Source: Paracoccaceae bacterium
GTDB lineage: Bacteria; Pseudomonadota; Alphaproteobacteria; Rhodobacterales; Rhodobacteraceae
Direction: 5' to 3'
NCBI GenBank assembly: GCA_030626365.1
Contig: DAOUPC010000051.1
Coordinates: 1-12,022, forward strand
DNA length: 12,022 nucleotides
The notes beneath the pieces were generated by a model that was given only the letters and a program-made list of their open reading frames with translations, was not told the DNA's origin and ran no database searches. Of the stretch, positions 5,142 through 12,022 are shown piece by piece (within the stretch, counting starts at the first letter, position 1; each line of letters opens with the position of its first letter). A program made the position numbers and the translations under genes.

Positions 5142-7898
5142 TCAATTACCTCTCAGGGCGTCACGAACCCGCGACGGTGTTGCCGGAACCCGGCGCAGGC
5201 GCACACCACAGGCGTTATGGATTGCATTCAGGATCGCCGGGGCGGTCGGAATCAGCACATGTTCGCCCAGCCCCTTGGCACCATACGGGCCATGCCCGTC
5301 CGCCACCTCGACAATGATCGTCTCAACCGGTGGCATGTCCCCGACCGTGGGGATCAGGTAATCATGCAGGTTCTCGGTGCGCCCCGGCAGGTATTCCTCC
5401 ATCAGGGCCATGCCAAGCCCCTGCGCGATACCGCCCTGAATCTGCCCCTCGACCAGCAGCGGGTTGATCGCCTGCCCCACATCATGCGCCGCCGTAAAGC
5501 CAAGCGGGCGGATCGTGCCCAGCGCGGTATCTACCTCAAGCACACATATATGCACGGCATAACCAAACTGTGCGTAAGGCACCCCCTGCCCGTTCTTGTC
5601 CAGCGGTTTGGTCGGTGGATCATAGGTTTCGCACGCCCGCAGCACATAGCCCATGCCATCCCCGTCCAACCGGGACAGATTGATTTCATGCGTCTGCCCG
5701 CCATCGCGCACAACCACCACACCTGCGCCAATATCCAGCACCGCCCCCTGCGAGGCATTGCACATCGACAGGATGCCCTGGCGCAATGCCAGCCCGGTCA
5801 GGCGCGCCGCATTGCCGGTCACGAATGTCTGGCGCGAGGCCGATGTCTTGCCCGCATCCGGCGTTATGTCGGTGTCGGGACCAACCAGTTCCAGCCGGTC
5901 AACCGCCACCCCCAGCGCCTGCGCAAATATCTGGGAAATGACCGTATTGGCCCCCTGCCCGATGTCCATCGCGCCCTGATGCAGCACAATCGCCCCATCC
6001 GCACGAATTCCGGCCAGTATGGTGGACGGGTTGGGCAGCGAGGTATTGCCACAGCCATACCAGCCCGCCGCAATCCCCACCCCCCGGCGCAGGGGGCTGT
6101 TGGTGGCTGTGGCGCTGGCATTAAACGCCGCTACCGCGCCGCGTTGTTCATTCCAGGCAGGTCGCAGCGCCTCAAGACAAGGCCGGATGCCGACGCCTTG
6201 CGTGAACACCTGCCCGCACACGGTTGGCTGGTTGTTGTCCAGCGCATTCAGGATACGGAACTCAAGCGCGTCGATGCCCAGCTTTTGCGCCAACTCGTCA
6301 AACAGGGCTTCTTGTGCGATGGCCGCCTGCGGCACGCCAAACCCGCGAAACGCCCCCGAGGGCGGGCAATGGGTATGGATGGCCCTGGTTTCGGCCCGGT
6401 AATCGGCAATGTTGTAGGGACCAGAGGCATGCACCGGCACCCGATTGGCAACGGTCGGACCCCAGGACGCATAGGCCCCGGTGTTGAAATCCCCCTGAAA
6501 GCGAAAACCGCTGATCCGCCCATCCCGGCTGGCGCCTATCTTAAGGGTAATCTCTGACGGATGCCGCTTGGTCGTTGATTGCATCGTTTCGCTGCGCGAA
6601 TAGGTTATTCGTACCGCCTGTCCGGTCTTTATTGCCGCCAGCGCCAGAAACGGCTGAACCGAGATATCCAGCTTGGAACCAAACCCGCCGCCCACCGCCG
6701 TCGGTATGATACGGACCTTGCTGCGATCCACCCCCAGAATAACCGCCATTGCCTCTTGGTCCATGACCGGGGCCTGGGTGCAGGCATGGATTTCCACCTT
6801 GCCGTCTGCATAGGTGGCATAGCCTGCCTCTGGCTCGATATAGCCATGTTCGACAAAGCCGGTACTGAACCGCCCTTCAACCACGACATCCGCGCGGGTC
6901 AGCGCCGCCGCGACATCGCCGCATTGCACGAACCCGCCGCACATGACGTTGCCATCGCGCCCGTCATGCAGTTGCGGCGCGCCTTTGGCCAGCGCCCCGG
7001 GCATGTCCTGAACCGATGGCCTTTCATCCCAGACCACGGGGAACGTCCCCGCATCAAACCGGCGCATTGCCTCGGGTGTGCCGACCACGGCGGCCACTGC
7101 CTCGCCCCGGAAACGTGTTTCGGATTCGGCGAACACCGGCTGATCAGCGAAATCCGGGATCACCCCGAAACAGTTTTTGCCCGGAATGTCGGCGGCACTC
7201 AGAACCGCCACAATGGCGTCATTGTCCCGGACATACCCGTCAAGATCACCCAGAACGAAACCCGCCCGGGCAAAGGGCGATCGGATGATCCGCAGGGTCA
7301 GCGTGCCATCGGGGGCCACATCGTCGCCAAACACCTCGGTTCCGACAACCTTGGCATAGCCGTCCAGCTTGCGAATGCTGGTGCCCACATCACCGGTGCC
7401 CTCGGCGGGGCTGCGCGGTTGCGCCGTGCCGGCCTGACAGATGGCATCGATGATCTTTCGATAGCCGGTACAGCGGCACAGCACCCCGCCAATCGCATCC
7501 TCGACCTCTTGTGGGCCGGGCGCGGAATTGGCACGCAAAAGGGCGGTGGCGCACACCATCATGCCCGGCGTGCAGATACCACACTGGGCGGCCCCGTTAT
7601 CCTGAAAGGTATCGATCAAGGCCATCGCCGCCGGGTCATATTCGACCAGCCCGGCAAGGGTTTCGACCTCTTTGCCGCGAACCTGTTGGGTCGGCGTCAG
7701 GCAGGCGCAGACCGGCGCACCATCGACCAGCACCGTACAGGCCCCGCAATCGCCCGCGTTACAACCGATCTTGACGTCGCGCCGCCCCAGCCGGTCGCGC
7801 ATCGTTTCGGACAGGCGTTCGCCGTTTTCGGGCGTGACCTGAACCGACGCGCGGTTCAGCCGGAACCGAATTTCACCTTTGGCGGCTGCGTTATCCAT
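5142..7898 (-). CDS. Molybdenum hydroxylase, fused [2Fe-2S] and molybdopterin subunits (xanthine dehydrogenase family)
   Basis: These 918 residues form a small-plus-large subunit fusion, close in size and order to Desulfovibrio gigas aldehyde oxidoreductase. Residues 1-80 are a plant-type ferredoxin domain (C46, C51, C54, C66). Residues ~85-155 are the second [2Fe-2S] domain (C106, C109, C141, C143). The rest binds the molybdenum cofactor: GGGFGSK (403-409), GAFRGFG (515-521), GQG (647-649) and the catalytic glutamate E879 in GLGEH. All key residues are intact. Leu410 follows GGGFGSK where xanthine oxidases have the purine-binding Glu (E802 in the bovine enzyme), so xanthine is an unlikely substrate. 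The enzyme should hydroxylate a carbon of an N-heterocycle or aldehyde using water, passing electrons through the clusters to the FAD subunit encoded just upstream. AAAGAGG precedes the ATG, which overlaps the FAD-subunit stop by 8 bp (ATGGATAA). No Tat signal is seen, so it is cytoplasmic. Confidence 0.93.
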   Translation of the reverse strand: MDNAAAKGEIRFRLNRASVQVTPENGERLSETMRDRLGRRDVKIGCNAGDCGACTVLVDGAPVCACLTPTQQVRGKEVETLAGLVEYDPAAMALIDTFQDNGAAQCGICTPGMMVCATALLRANSAPGPQEVEDAIGGVLCRCTGYRKIIDAICQAGTAQPRSPAEGTGDVGTSIRKLDGYAKVVGTEVFGDDVAPDGTLTLRIIRSPFARAGFVLGDLDGYVRDNDAIVAVLSAADIPGKNCFGVIPDFADQPVFAESETRFRGEAVAAVVGTPEAMRRFDAGTFPVVWDERPSVQDMPGALAKGAPQLHDGRDGNVMCGGFVQCGDVAAALTRADVVVEGRFSTGFVEHGYIEPEAGYATYADGKVEIHACTQAPVMDQEAMAVILGVDRSKVRIIPTAVGGGFGSKLDISVQPFLALAAIKTGQAVRITYSRSETMQSTTKRHPSEITLKIGASRDGRISGFRFQGDFNTGAYASWGPTVANRVPVHASGPYNIADYRAETRAIHTHCPPSGAFRGFGVPQAAIAQEALFDELAQKLGIDALEFRILNALDNNQPTVCGQVFTQGVGIRPCLEALRPAWNEQRGAVAAFNASATATNSPLRRGVGIAAGWYGCGNTSLPNPSTILAGIRADGAIVLHQGAMDIGQGANTVISQIFAQALGVAVDRLELVGPDTDITPDAGKTSASRQTFVTGNAARLTGLALRQGILSMCNASQGAVLDIGAGVVVVRDGGQTHEINLSRLDGDGMGYVLRACETYDPPTKPLDKNGQGVPYAQFGYAVHICVLEVDTALGTIRPLGFTAAHDVGQAINPLLVEGQIQGGIAQGLGMALMEEYLPGRTENLHDYLIPTVGDMPPVETIIVEVADGHGPYGAKGLGEHVLIPTAPAILNAIHNACGVRLRRVPATPSRVRDALRGN

Positions 7899-8763
7899 TT
7901 TTGGCCTCTTTGGTCTGTTCCATCACCCCAAGAACCGCGCGCTTGCACAGCTCTGCCGCCGCCTCTTGCCGGTATTCGGCCGAACCGCGCACATCACCGA
8001 TCGGCGACAGCGGATCAAGGTGGCGGGTCCAGATGTCTGGCTGACCGGCCATATCCCCCGCCGTCAACCCAATCAACGCCCCCTCAAGCGCCCCAAGCCG
8101 TGTCGCCACGCCCGAACACGACCCGACCGCAACCCGTGCCATTTCAATACGTCCTGCATCATCCAGCGACACCAGCACCGAAACCATGGCAATGGATATG
8201 ACCAGATATTTTCTGGATCCCAGTTTTAGAAACCGACCCGTCGCGGATGCCGGCAGGGGCGGAATGTGGATCGCATAGACCAATTCATCCGGGCGCAGAT
8301 CAATCCGGCGCACCCCGGTGATGAAATCCGACAGCGCCACGTGGCGCACGCGCCCAAGCGCGCGCAATTCAACCGTCGCCCCAAGCGTGAGTAACGGCGC
8401 AACCCCGTCCGCGGCAGGTGATGCGTTGCACAGGTTTCCCGCAATCGTGCCGGCATTTTGTATCTGGATAGACCCGACCTGGCGCGCGGCACCCTTTAGC
8501 CCGTCGAACGCGGGCGGCAAATCCGCGTTGGCAATTTCAGTCCAGGTGGTCGTGGCCCCGATGGTCCATCCTGCTTCTGGTCCTGATTCTGCCTGCCTGA
8601 TCCCCCGCAGCTCTGCCAGGAACGATACATCCAGCACCTTTGGCGGTGCCTGACGATCCCCAAGCATCGGGAAAAAGTCGGTTCCGCCCGCGACAATCCT
8701 GACGTTCCCCTCGCCAAGCAGTTGCAACGCCTCTGGCAATGTATCCGCAGAAGAATATCCCAT
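7891..8763 (-). CDS. Molybdenum hydroxylase FAD-binding subunit (CoxM/NdhF type)
   Basis: This 290-residue protein has the two FAD pyrophosphate-binding motifs of the family: AGGTD (25-29), and TIAGNLCNASPAAD (106-119). The C-terminal half matches the CO-dehydrogenase-type flavoprotein C-terminal domain. It would accept electrons from the [2Fe-2S] clusters of the partner hydroxylase and pass them to NAD or another carrier. The extra [4Fe-4S] loop of 4-hydroxybenzoyl-CoA reductase beta subunits is not apparent. I chose the ATG at 8763 because AAGAAGG lies 5 bases upstream. Extending to 8811 would run the reading frame through the promoter and operator sequences. It is the first gene of the operon and its stop overlaps the hydroxylase start by 8 bp, which implies equimolar synthesis. 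Confidence 0.92.
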   Translation of the reverse strand: MGYSSADTLPEALQLLGEGNVRIVAGGTDFFPMLGDRQAPPKVLDVSFLAELRGIRQAESGPEAGWTIGATTTWTEIANADLPPAFDGLKGAARQVGSIQIQNAGTIAGNLCNASPAADGVAPLLTLGATVELRALGRVRHVALSDFITGVRRIDLRPDELVYAIHIPPLPASATGRFLKLGSRKYLVISIAMVSVLVSLDDAGRIEMARVAVGSCSGVATRLGALEGALIGLTAGDMAGQPDIWTRHLDPLSPIGDVRGSAEYRQEAAAELCKRAVLGVMEQTKEAKNG

Positions 8764-8768
8764 GCACG

Positions 8769-8775
8769 CCTTCTT
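8769..8775 (-). promoter_or_regulatory. Shine-Dalgarno site fixing the FAD-subunit start
   Basis: AAGAAGG on the minus strand sits five bases before the ATG at 8763. It is the strongest ribosome-binding match near this gene and decides the start against the longer frame that reaches 8811. Confidence 0.75.
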
Positions 8776-8781
8776 GTATGT

Positions 8782-8797
8782 CGTTAGTATACTAGCG
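8782..8797. promoter_or_regulatory. Palindromic operator, GntR-type, before the Mo-hydroxylase operon
   Basis: CGTTAGTATACTAGCG is a 16-base palindrome with one mismatched pair; its centre, TAGTATACTA (8785-8794), is perfect. GntR/FCD regulators of catabolic operons commonly bind TnGTnnnACnA or GTATAC-centred palindromes, and this fits well. It lies 19 bases before the FAD-subunit start codon and contains TATACT (8791-8786, minus strand), a five-of-six -10 match. A bound regulator would therefore block RNA polymerase until an inducer appears. No regulator gene lies in the window. A partly overlapping arm pair, GTCGT (8780-8784) and ACGAC (8800-8804), may be part of the site. Confidence 0.6.
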
Positions 8798-8811
8798 GTA
8801 CGACACCCCAA
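8786..8811 (-). promoter_or_regulatory. Probable promoter of the six-gene operon
   Basis: TATACT (8791-8786) is a strong -10 box. The best -35 at a normal distance is only CTTTGG-like, 16 bases upstream (about 8813-8808). A good TTGACT (8824-8819) lies 27 bases upstream, too far for standard sigma70 spacing with this -10. The start would be near 8779, giving a very short leader. The poor -35 suggests a weak or activator-dependent promoter that overlaps the operator. Confidence 0.4.
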
Positions 8812-8930
8812 AGCGTGGAGTCAACACAGATTGCCCGCCAGACGGCATCAACAGGGGGAATATGCACGGGGCATCAGGGCCAAAATGCTGTGAAACTTAA
8901 GGGGCATCCATGTAGTGAACGCCAACAGCC
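8798..8930. other. Intergenic gap between phosphotransferase and Mo-hydroxylase operon
   Basis: No gene is visible. There is no clear terminator after the phosphotransferase stop. The piece GGGGCATC occurs twice in direct orientation (8868-8875 and 8901-8908), with a shorter GGCATC at 8844-8849. They may be upstream activator sites or chance. Confidence 0.3.
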
Positions 8931-9974
8931 CTAGGCGGTTTTCAGCGACGCGACGTCCTGGCGGACCTCTTGAAACGCATGCAGTGCGCCGTCAAAGTTC
9001 CGGATCAACGGCGCAGTAATCCGCGACTGAGCCGAGAAATAGCGCCCGACCTTGCAAATCTGCACGGCAAATTCCGGGTACACGCCATCATCATCATATT
9101 CGCGGCCCCGTTCCCCGGACAGCCAGCCCTGATTCCCGGCCTCTTTCACGATCGACTTAAGCCGCTGCGCACAATGGAACGTCAGATAGACCGACAGATA
9201 GTCCAGATAATCGGCAATCGCGTGACCGCATTGTGGATCATAGGCGTCGATCATCACATCAGCCATGACATCCGGTTCCAGCAACCAGCCCTCGTCGCCC
9301 AGCAACGAGGCAAAGTCCTCGGCCCCGTGGCGCATCCCGGCATATTCGAAATCGAACCAGCGCAGATGGTCGTCCGCGCCAATGCTGGCGCTGCCGGGCC
9401 GACAGTCCCATTTGACGAACTGCCCCCCCGGTTGGGCAATCAGCGCACAGGCCGCCGCACGGTCAAACCGGTCCGGCACACCACCCGAATAGGGTTGCAA
9501 CACATCCACCATATCGACAAAACTGCCCACCCAGCCCTGATTGGCCCCAAGGTGCGGCAGCATCTCGTCCAGGGTGGTTTTGCGTGATGCGGCCTGAAAC
9601 CGGAAAATTCCGGCAACCGCCCGGGCCGCCAGATCGGCCTGCCCTGCCGTGTCGCTGCACGCAATATCCCGGTTCAGGTGCCGCCTGCCCGCGTCGAACT
9701 GGAACATGATATCACCCACCACGCCAAGACATTGCGGAACATCGTCGCAATACCGGCCAAGGCTTTGCAGAACAAAGGCCTCTAACTGTGTGCGCCGGAA
9801 ATTCGGGCGTAACGTGGCAATCACATCGCGGTCCGCCAGTTGCAGGCGAAAACTGGACTGCCCCTCGCCATCCGGCGCACTTATGCTGAGCACCGTTTGT
9901 TCAAAATGGGTCTCGGCGCATTCCACAATGCGCGACAGGCGTTTGTCGTTTTGTTCGTTGGCGGCGGGGATCAT
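8931..9974 (-). CDS. Phosphotransferase-like protein (aminoglycoside phosphotransferase / choline kinase fold), divergent
   Basis: This encodes 347 residues. The middle has a recognisable kinase-like catalytic loop, FVKWDCRPGSASI (186-198), and then WFDFEYAG (207-214), which matches the metal-binding aspartate segment of APH/choline-kinase proteins. Asp190 (catalytic base) and Asp208 (metal ligand) are kept. The usual HxDxxxxN Asn is Ser195 and the usual His is Lys188. In the N-lobe, TLRP (54-57) stands where the ATP-contacting Lys normally sits, with Glu65 as the likely helix-C acid. It may therefore be a weakened or specialised kinase acting on a small hydroxylated compound, or a non-catalytic relative. 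It has its own 126-bp upstream gap and a 167-bp gap to the next operon, so it need not be co-transcribed with either neighbour. No strong ribosome site precedes the ATG. The target is unknown. Confidence 0.7.
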   Translation of the reverse strand: MIPAANEQNDKRLSRIVECAETHFEQTVLSISAPDGEGQSSFRLQLADRDVIATLRPNFRRTQLEAFVLQSLGRYCDDVPQCLGVVGDIMFQFDAGRRHLNRDIACSDTAGQADLAARAVAGIFRFQAASRKTTLDEMLPHLGANQGWVGSFVDMVDVLQPYSGGVPDRFDRAAACALIAQPGGQFVKWDCRPGSASIGADDHLRWFDFEYAGMRHGAEDFASLLGDEGWLLEPDVMADVMIDAYDPQCGHAIADYLDYLSVYLTFHCAQRLKSIVKEAGNQGWLSGERGREYDDDGVYPEFAVQICKVGRYFSAQSRITAPLIRNFDGALHAFQEVRQDVASLKTA

Positions 9975-10100
9975 CTTTTATCTCGTCTTATCCTTGAAGG
10001 CAAAGCGACGATTGCTGCGCACTGAGCTGTGGAACTTAGTTAAGAAAACCATAACCGGCAATTTTGACATTTTTGAGAAGCACAAAGTGCGGACCCGGAA

Positions 10101-11396
10101 CTAGCCACCATACCCAAGCAGGCGTGGCAGCCAAAGCACAAGGCCAGGGGCAAGGGTCATGATCAGCAAGGCAACGATCAGCGCCCCCATAAAGGGCCAG
10201 ATTTCACGGATCATGTCGCGCATCGGCGCACCGGTGGTGGCGTTGATGACAAACAGCAGGATGCCATAGGGCGGCGTGATCAGCCCGATCATCGTGTTCA
10301 CCACCACAATCACCCCGAAATGCACCAGATCAATTCCCAGTTCACGCGCCGCCGGCAAAAACAACGGGATGATCACCAGCAGAATCGTCGTTGCATCCAG
10401 AATACAGCCCAGCAACAACAACAGCACGTTGACCATCAGCAGAAAGGCAATCGGCGACAGGTCAATCGTGCGCAAAAAGGCGGCCACCGTGTTGGGGATG
10501 TTTTCGGTGGCGACGATATAGTTGAAAATCAGCGCCCCGCCGATCACCAGCCCCACAGCAGCAGAGGAACGCGCGCTGGCCGACAGGATGTCATAGGTGC
10601 CGCGCAAGCTGATCGCGCGGTAAAAGATCGCCGCCAGACAGAACGCATAGGTGGCGGCCACGGCGGCGGCCTCGGTCGGGGTGGTCGCACCGCCATAGAT
10701 GCCAAACAACAGGATCACCGGCATCATCAGCGCGGGAAATGCGTTCAGCGTTATGCGCGGCATATCACGCAGCGGGGTTGGTGTTTCCAGCGCGAAACCC
10801 CGCTTTTTCGATATGCGCGCAACCATGATCATCAGCACAGCGCCCATCAGCAGGCCGGGCGTTATGCCGCCCAGAAACAGGTAGCCAACCGAAGTATCCG
10901 ACACCAGCGCATACATCACCATCGGGATTGACGGCGGAATGACCGGCCCGATGGTGGCCGAGGCGGCGGTGATGGCAGCGGCAAACCCGATAGGATAGCG
11001 CCCGTCCTTGGTCATCATCTGGATGATGATCTTGCCAATACCTGCCGCATCGGCGATGGCCGACCCCGACATGCCGGAAAAGATCAGGCTGGCAACCACG
11101 TTCACATGGCCCAGACCACCGCGAAACCGCCCCACGGCGGCAACGCAGAAATTCAGCAACCGGTCACTGATTGTCCCGGCGTTCATGATGTTGGCGGCGA
11201 CAATGAACAAAGGCACCGCCAGCAGGATGAAACTGGTGTACAGCCCCTGCATGATCTGTTCGCCCGCCAGCGCCAGATCCTGACCGACCATCCCCAGATA
11301 GGCAACCGCCGCCACGATCATCGACAGGGCAATCGGTGCCCCAAAGGCCGACAGGCCAAACAGGATGGCAAGGCAGGCCAGAAACGCAAAGCTCAT
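10101..11396 (-). CDS. dctM: TRAP transporter large permease (DctM)
   Basis: This 431-residue membrane protein is typical in length for DctM of tripartite ATP-independent periplasmic transporters. About 12 hydrophobic segments span the chain. The family block FSGMSGSAIADAAGIG lies in the first half, near residues 107-122, followed by ATIGPVIPPSIPMV. The second half has the repeated block NTMIGLITPPYG. It forms the ion-coupled translocation channel in the inner membrane together with DctQ and takes substrate from the DctP binding protein. Its ATG overlaps the dctQ stop in the 4-bp form ATGA, so the two are translationally coupled. TRAP systems usually carry carboxylates or related anions. Substrate specificity sits mainly in DctP, which is mostly outside the window. 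Confidence 0.95.
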   Translation of the reverse strand: MSFAFLACLAILFGLSAFGAPIALSMIVAAVAYLGMVGQDLALAGEQIMQGLYTSFILLAVPLFIVAANIMNAGTISDRLLNFCVAAVGRFRGGLGHVNVVASLIFSGMSGSAIADAAGIGKIIIQMMTKDGRYPIGFAAAITAASATIGPVIPPSIPMVMYALVSDTSVGYLFLGGITPGLLMGAVLMIMVARISKKRGFALETPTPLRDMPRITLNAFPALMMPVILLFGIYGGATTPTEAAAVAATYAFCLAAIFYRAISLRGTYDILSASARSSAAVGLVIGGALIFNYIVATENIPNTVAAFLRTIDLSPIAFLLMVNVLLLLLGCILDATTILLVIIPLFLPAARELGIDLVHFGVIVVVNTMIGLITPPYGILLFVINATTGAPMRDMIREIWPFMGALIVALLIMTLAPGLVLWLPRLLGYGG

Positions 11397-11878
11397 GTTG
11401 TGCTATCCCCGTCGCGCCCACGTATGATTTCCACCACCCGCCAGACATATCGGGTGATCATGGCCACCGAAAAGATAAGATAAATACTGAACACAAAGTC
11501 AAACCTGACCTTCAACAAAGAGGTCTTTTCGATCTTCATGAAGGTGACGAAATCAAACGTCGCCGGTAATGAAACCGCAAGTGCCGAAACCACGCAAATG
11601 GCCGTGATTATCATATACGCCCGCCGCACGTTCGGGCGGGCCGTATCGACAAGGATCGTAAAGCGGACGTGATCCTTTTCCTTCAGGGTAAAGGCCGTCG
11701 ACCAGAACACCAGCCACAGCCAGGCCAGCAAACAGGCCTCAAGCGTCCAGCCCAGCGGCTGGCGGAAAATATAGCGGCTGATGATCTGCAGGATAAACGA
11801 AAGGAATATGGCGGTGAGAAGCCCCACCGCCACATTGTCTGCACGCCTCTGAAGCCATTTCAGAACGGTATGCATCAT
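11393..11878 (-). CDS. dctQ: TRAP transporter small permease (DctQ)
   Basis: This 161-residue protein has four hydrophobic helices (about residues 15-35, 47-64, 88-106 and 126-146), the expected DctQ topology. The signature region ISRYIFRQPLGWTLEA (33-48), continuing to the hydrophobic WLWLVFWSTAF and then KDHVRF, is characteristic. It stabilises and partners DctM in the inner membrane. It starts 6 bases after the dctP stop, at the first of two adjacent ATG codons (11878 and 11875), and overlaps dctM by 4 bp. The order P-Q-M is the common TRAP operon arrangement. Confidence 0.92.
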   Translation of the reverse strand: MMHTVLKWLQRRADNVAVGLLTAIFLSFILQIISRYIFRQPLGWTLEACLLAWLWLVFWSTAFTLKEKDHVRFTILVDTARPNVRRAYMIITAICVVSALAVSLPATFDFVTFMKIEKTSLLKVRFDFVFSIYLIFSVAMITRYVWRVVEIIRGRDGDSTT

Positions 11879-11884
11879 ATCCGC

Positions 11885-12022
11885 TTACTTGACCGCGTTG
11901 ATCCGGTCCAACAGACCTGCGGGCCAGTCCTTGGAAAAGTCGGATTCGAGGTACATTTTCTGCGCACGTTCCCGGAACGACGCAACATCCGGCGTATAAA
12001 CCTTTAGCCCCTCGCTTTCAAA
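11885..12022 (-). CDS. dctP: TRAP transporter substrate-binding protein DctP, C-terminal fragment
   Basis: Only the last 45 residues are in the window; the gene runs off the right edge. The translation ends with GLKVYTPDVASFRERAQKMY and a short tail finishing in INAVK before a TAA. This fits the usual DctP C-terminus, where a 'G..V..pd...Fr......y' pattern forms the final helices. In the periplasm the protein would bind the substrate and deliver it to DctQM. The residues that set specificity lie outside the window, so the ligand cannot be judged. Confidence 0.8.
   Translation of the reverse strand, partial: FESEGLKVYTPDVASFRERAQKMYLESDFSKDWPAGLLDRINAVK

Noticed and set aside
5217..8201. Long open frames on the plus strand opposite the molybdenum hydroxylase (5217-6557 and 6579-8201)
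   Set aside because: They are antisense to a gene with intact family motifs, have no recognisable domains, and have the Arg/His/Pro-rich composition typical of high-GC shadow frames.
8819..8824. TTGACT on the minus strand as the -35 of the operon promoter
   Set aside because: It is 27 bases from TATACT. At normal spacing the -10 would be TACCGC or GTACCG, both poor matches.
8844..8908. GGCATC direct repeats in the gap before the operon
   Set aside because: They are short, irregularly spaced and easily explained by chance in high-GC DNA.
10080..10090. GCAC-AAA-GTGC mini-hairpin after dctM as a terminator
   Set aside because: A four-base stem with no following T-tract is too weak to call.
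9975..10100. Promoter for the phosphotransferase in the AT-richer 126-bp gap
   Set aside because: The best pair, TTGCCG with TAAGTT at 17-base spacing, matches the -10 consensus poorly, so I do not call it.

Overview
The window looks like a chromosomal segment of an alphaproteobacterium, most likely a Rhodobacterales (Roseobacter-type) bacterium. The basis is high GC, a TRAP transporter, dense minus-strand operons, and a hydrolase-like protein of a type I associate with that group. This is an impression from sequence style, not a database match. Every gene I can support lies on the minus strand, so transcription runs from high to low coordinates. No RNA gene, insertion sequence or CRISPR array is visible.

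Layout in transcription order. (1) 12022-10101 holds a TRAP transporter: the C-terminal end of a DctP-like binding protein, the small permease DctQ and the large permease DctM. (2) 9974-8931 is a lone, divergent phosphotransferase-like protein. (3) 8763-1476 is a compact six-gene operon. It encodes a molybdenum-hydroxylase FAD subunit, a fused [2Fe-2S]/molybdopterin hydroxylase of 918 residues, a 6-hydroxynicotinate-reductase-like iron-sulfur protein, a UPF0280 (ApbE-like) protein, and two tandem paralogues of the PF06684/DUF1185 'amino acid synthesis' family. Genes 1 to 5 of this operon overlap by 8 bp or are separated by 1-3 bp. The last two are 43 bp apart, and a strong stem-loop follows the final stop codon. 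A near-perfect palindrome of the kind bound by GntR-family regulators overlaps the probable -10 box before the first gene. (4) 1057-80 is a stand-alone alpha/beta-hydrolase-like gene behind a leader of about 420 bp with a plausible sigma70 promoter.

The best reading of the centre is an uncharacterised catabolic pathway for a small, probably N-heterocyclic carboxylate. The TRAP system would import it. The molybdenum hydroxylase would hydroxylate the ring with water, and the Hnr-like enzyme would reduce it. The paired DUF1185 proteins would act on the reduced product in an unknown way. The Eubacterium barkeri nicotinate pathway uses the same hydroxylase-then-reductase order, and its 6-hydroxynicotinate reductase was reported to carry a covalently bound flavin. 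An ApbE-like protein directly after the reductase gene therefore suggests a dedicated flavin-attachment factor. The substrate, the DUF1185 reaction and the electron donor to the reductase cannot be read from this window, and no enamidase, ferredoxin or regulator gene is present in it.
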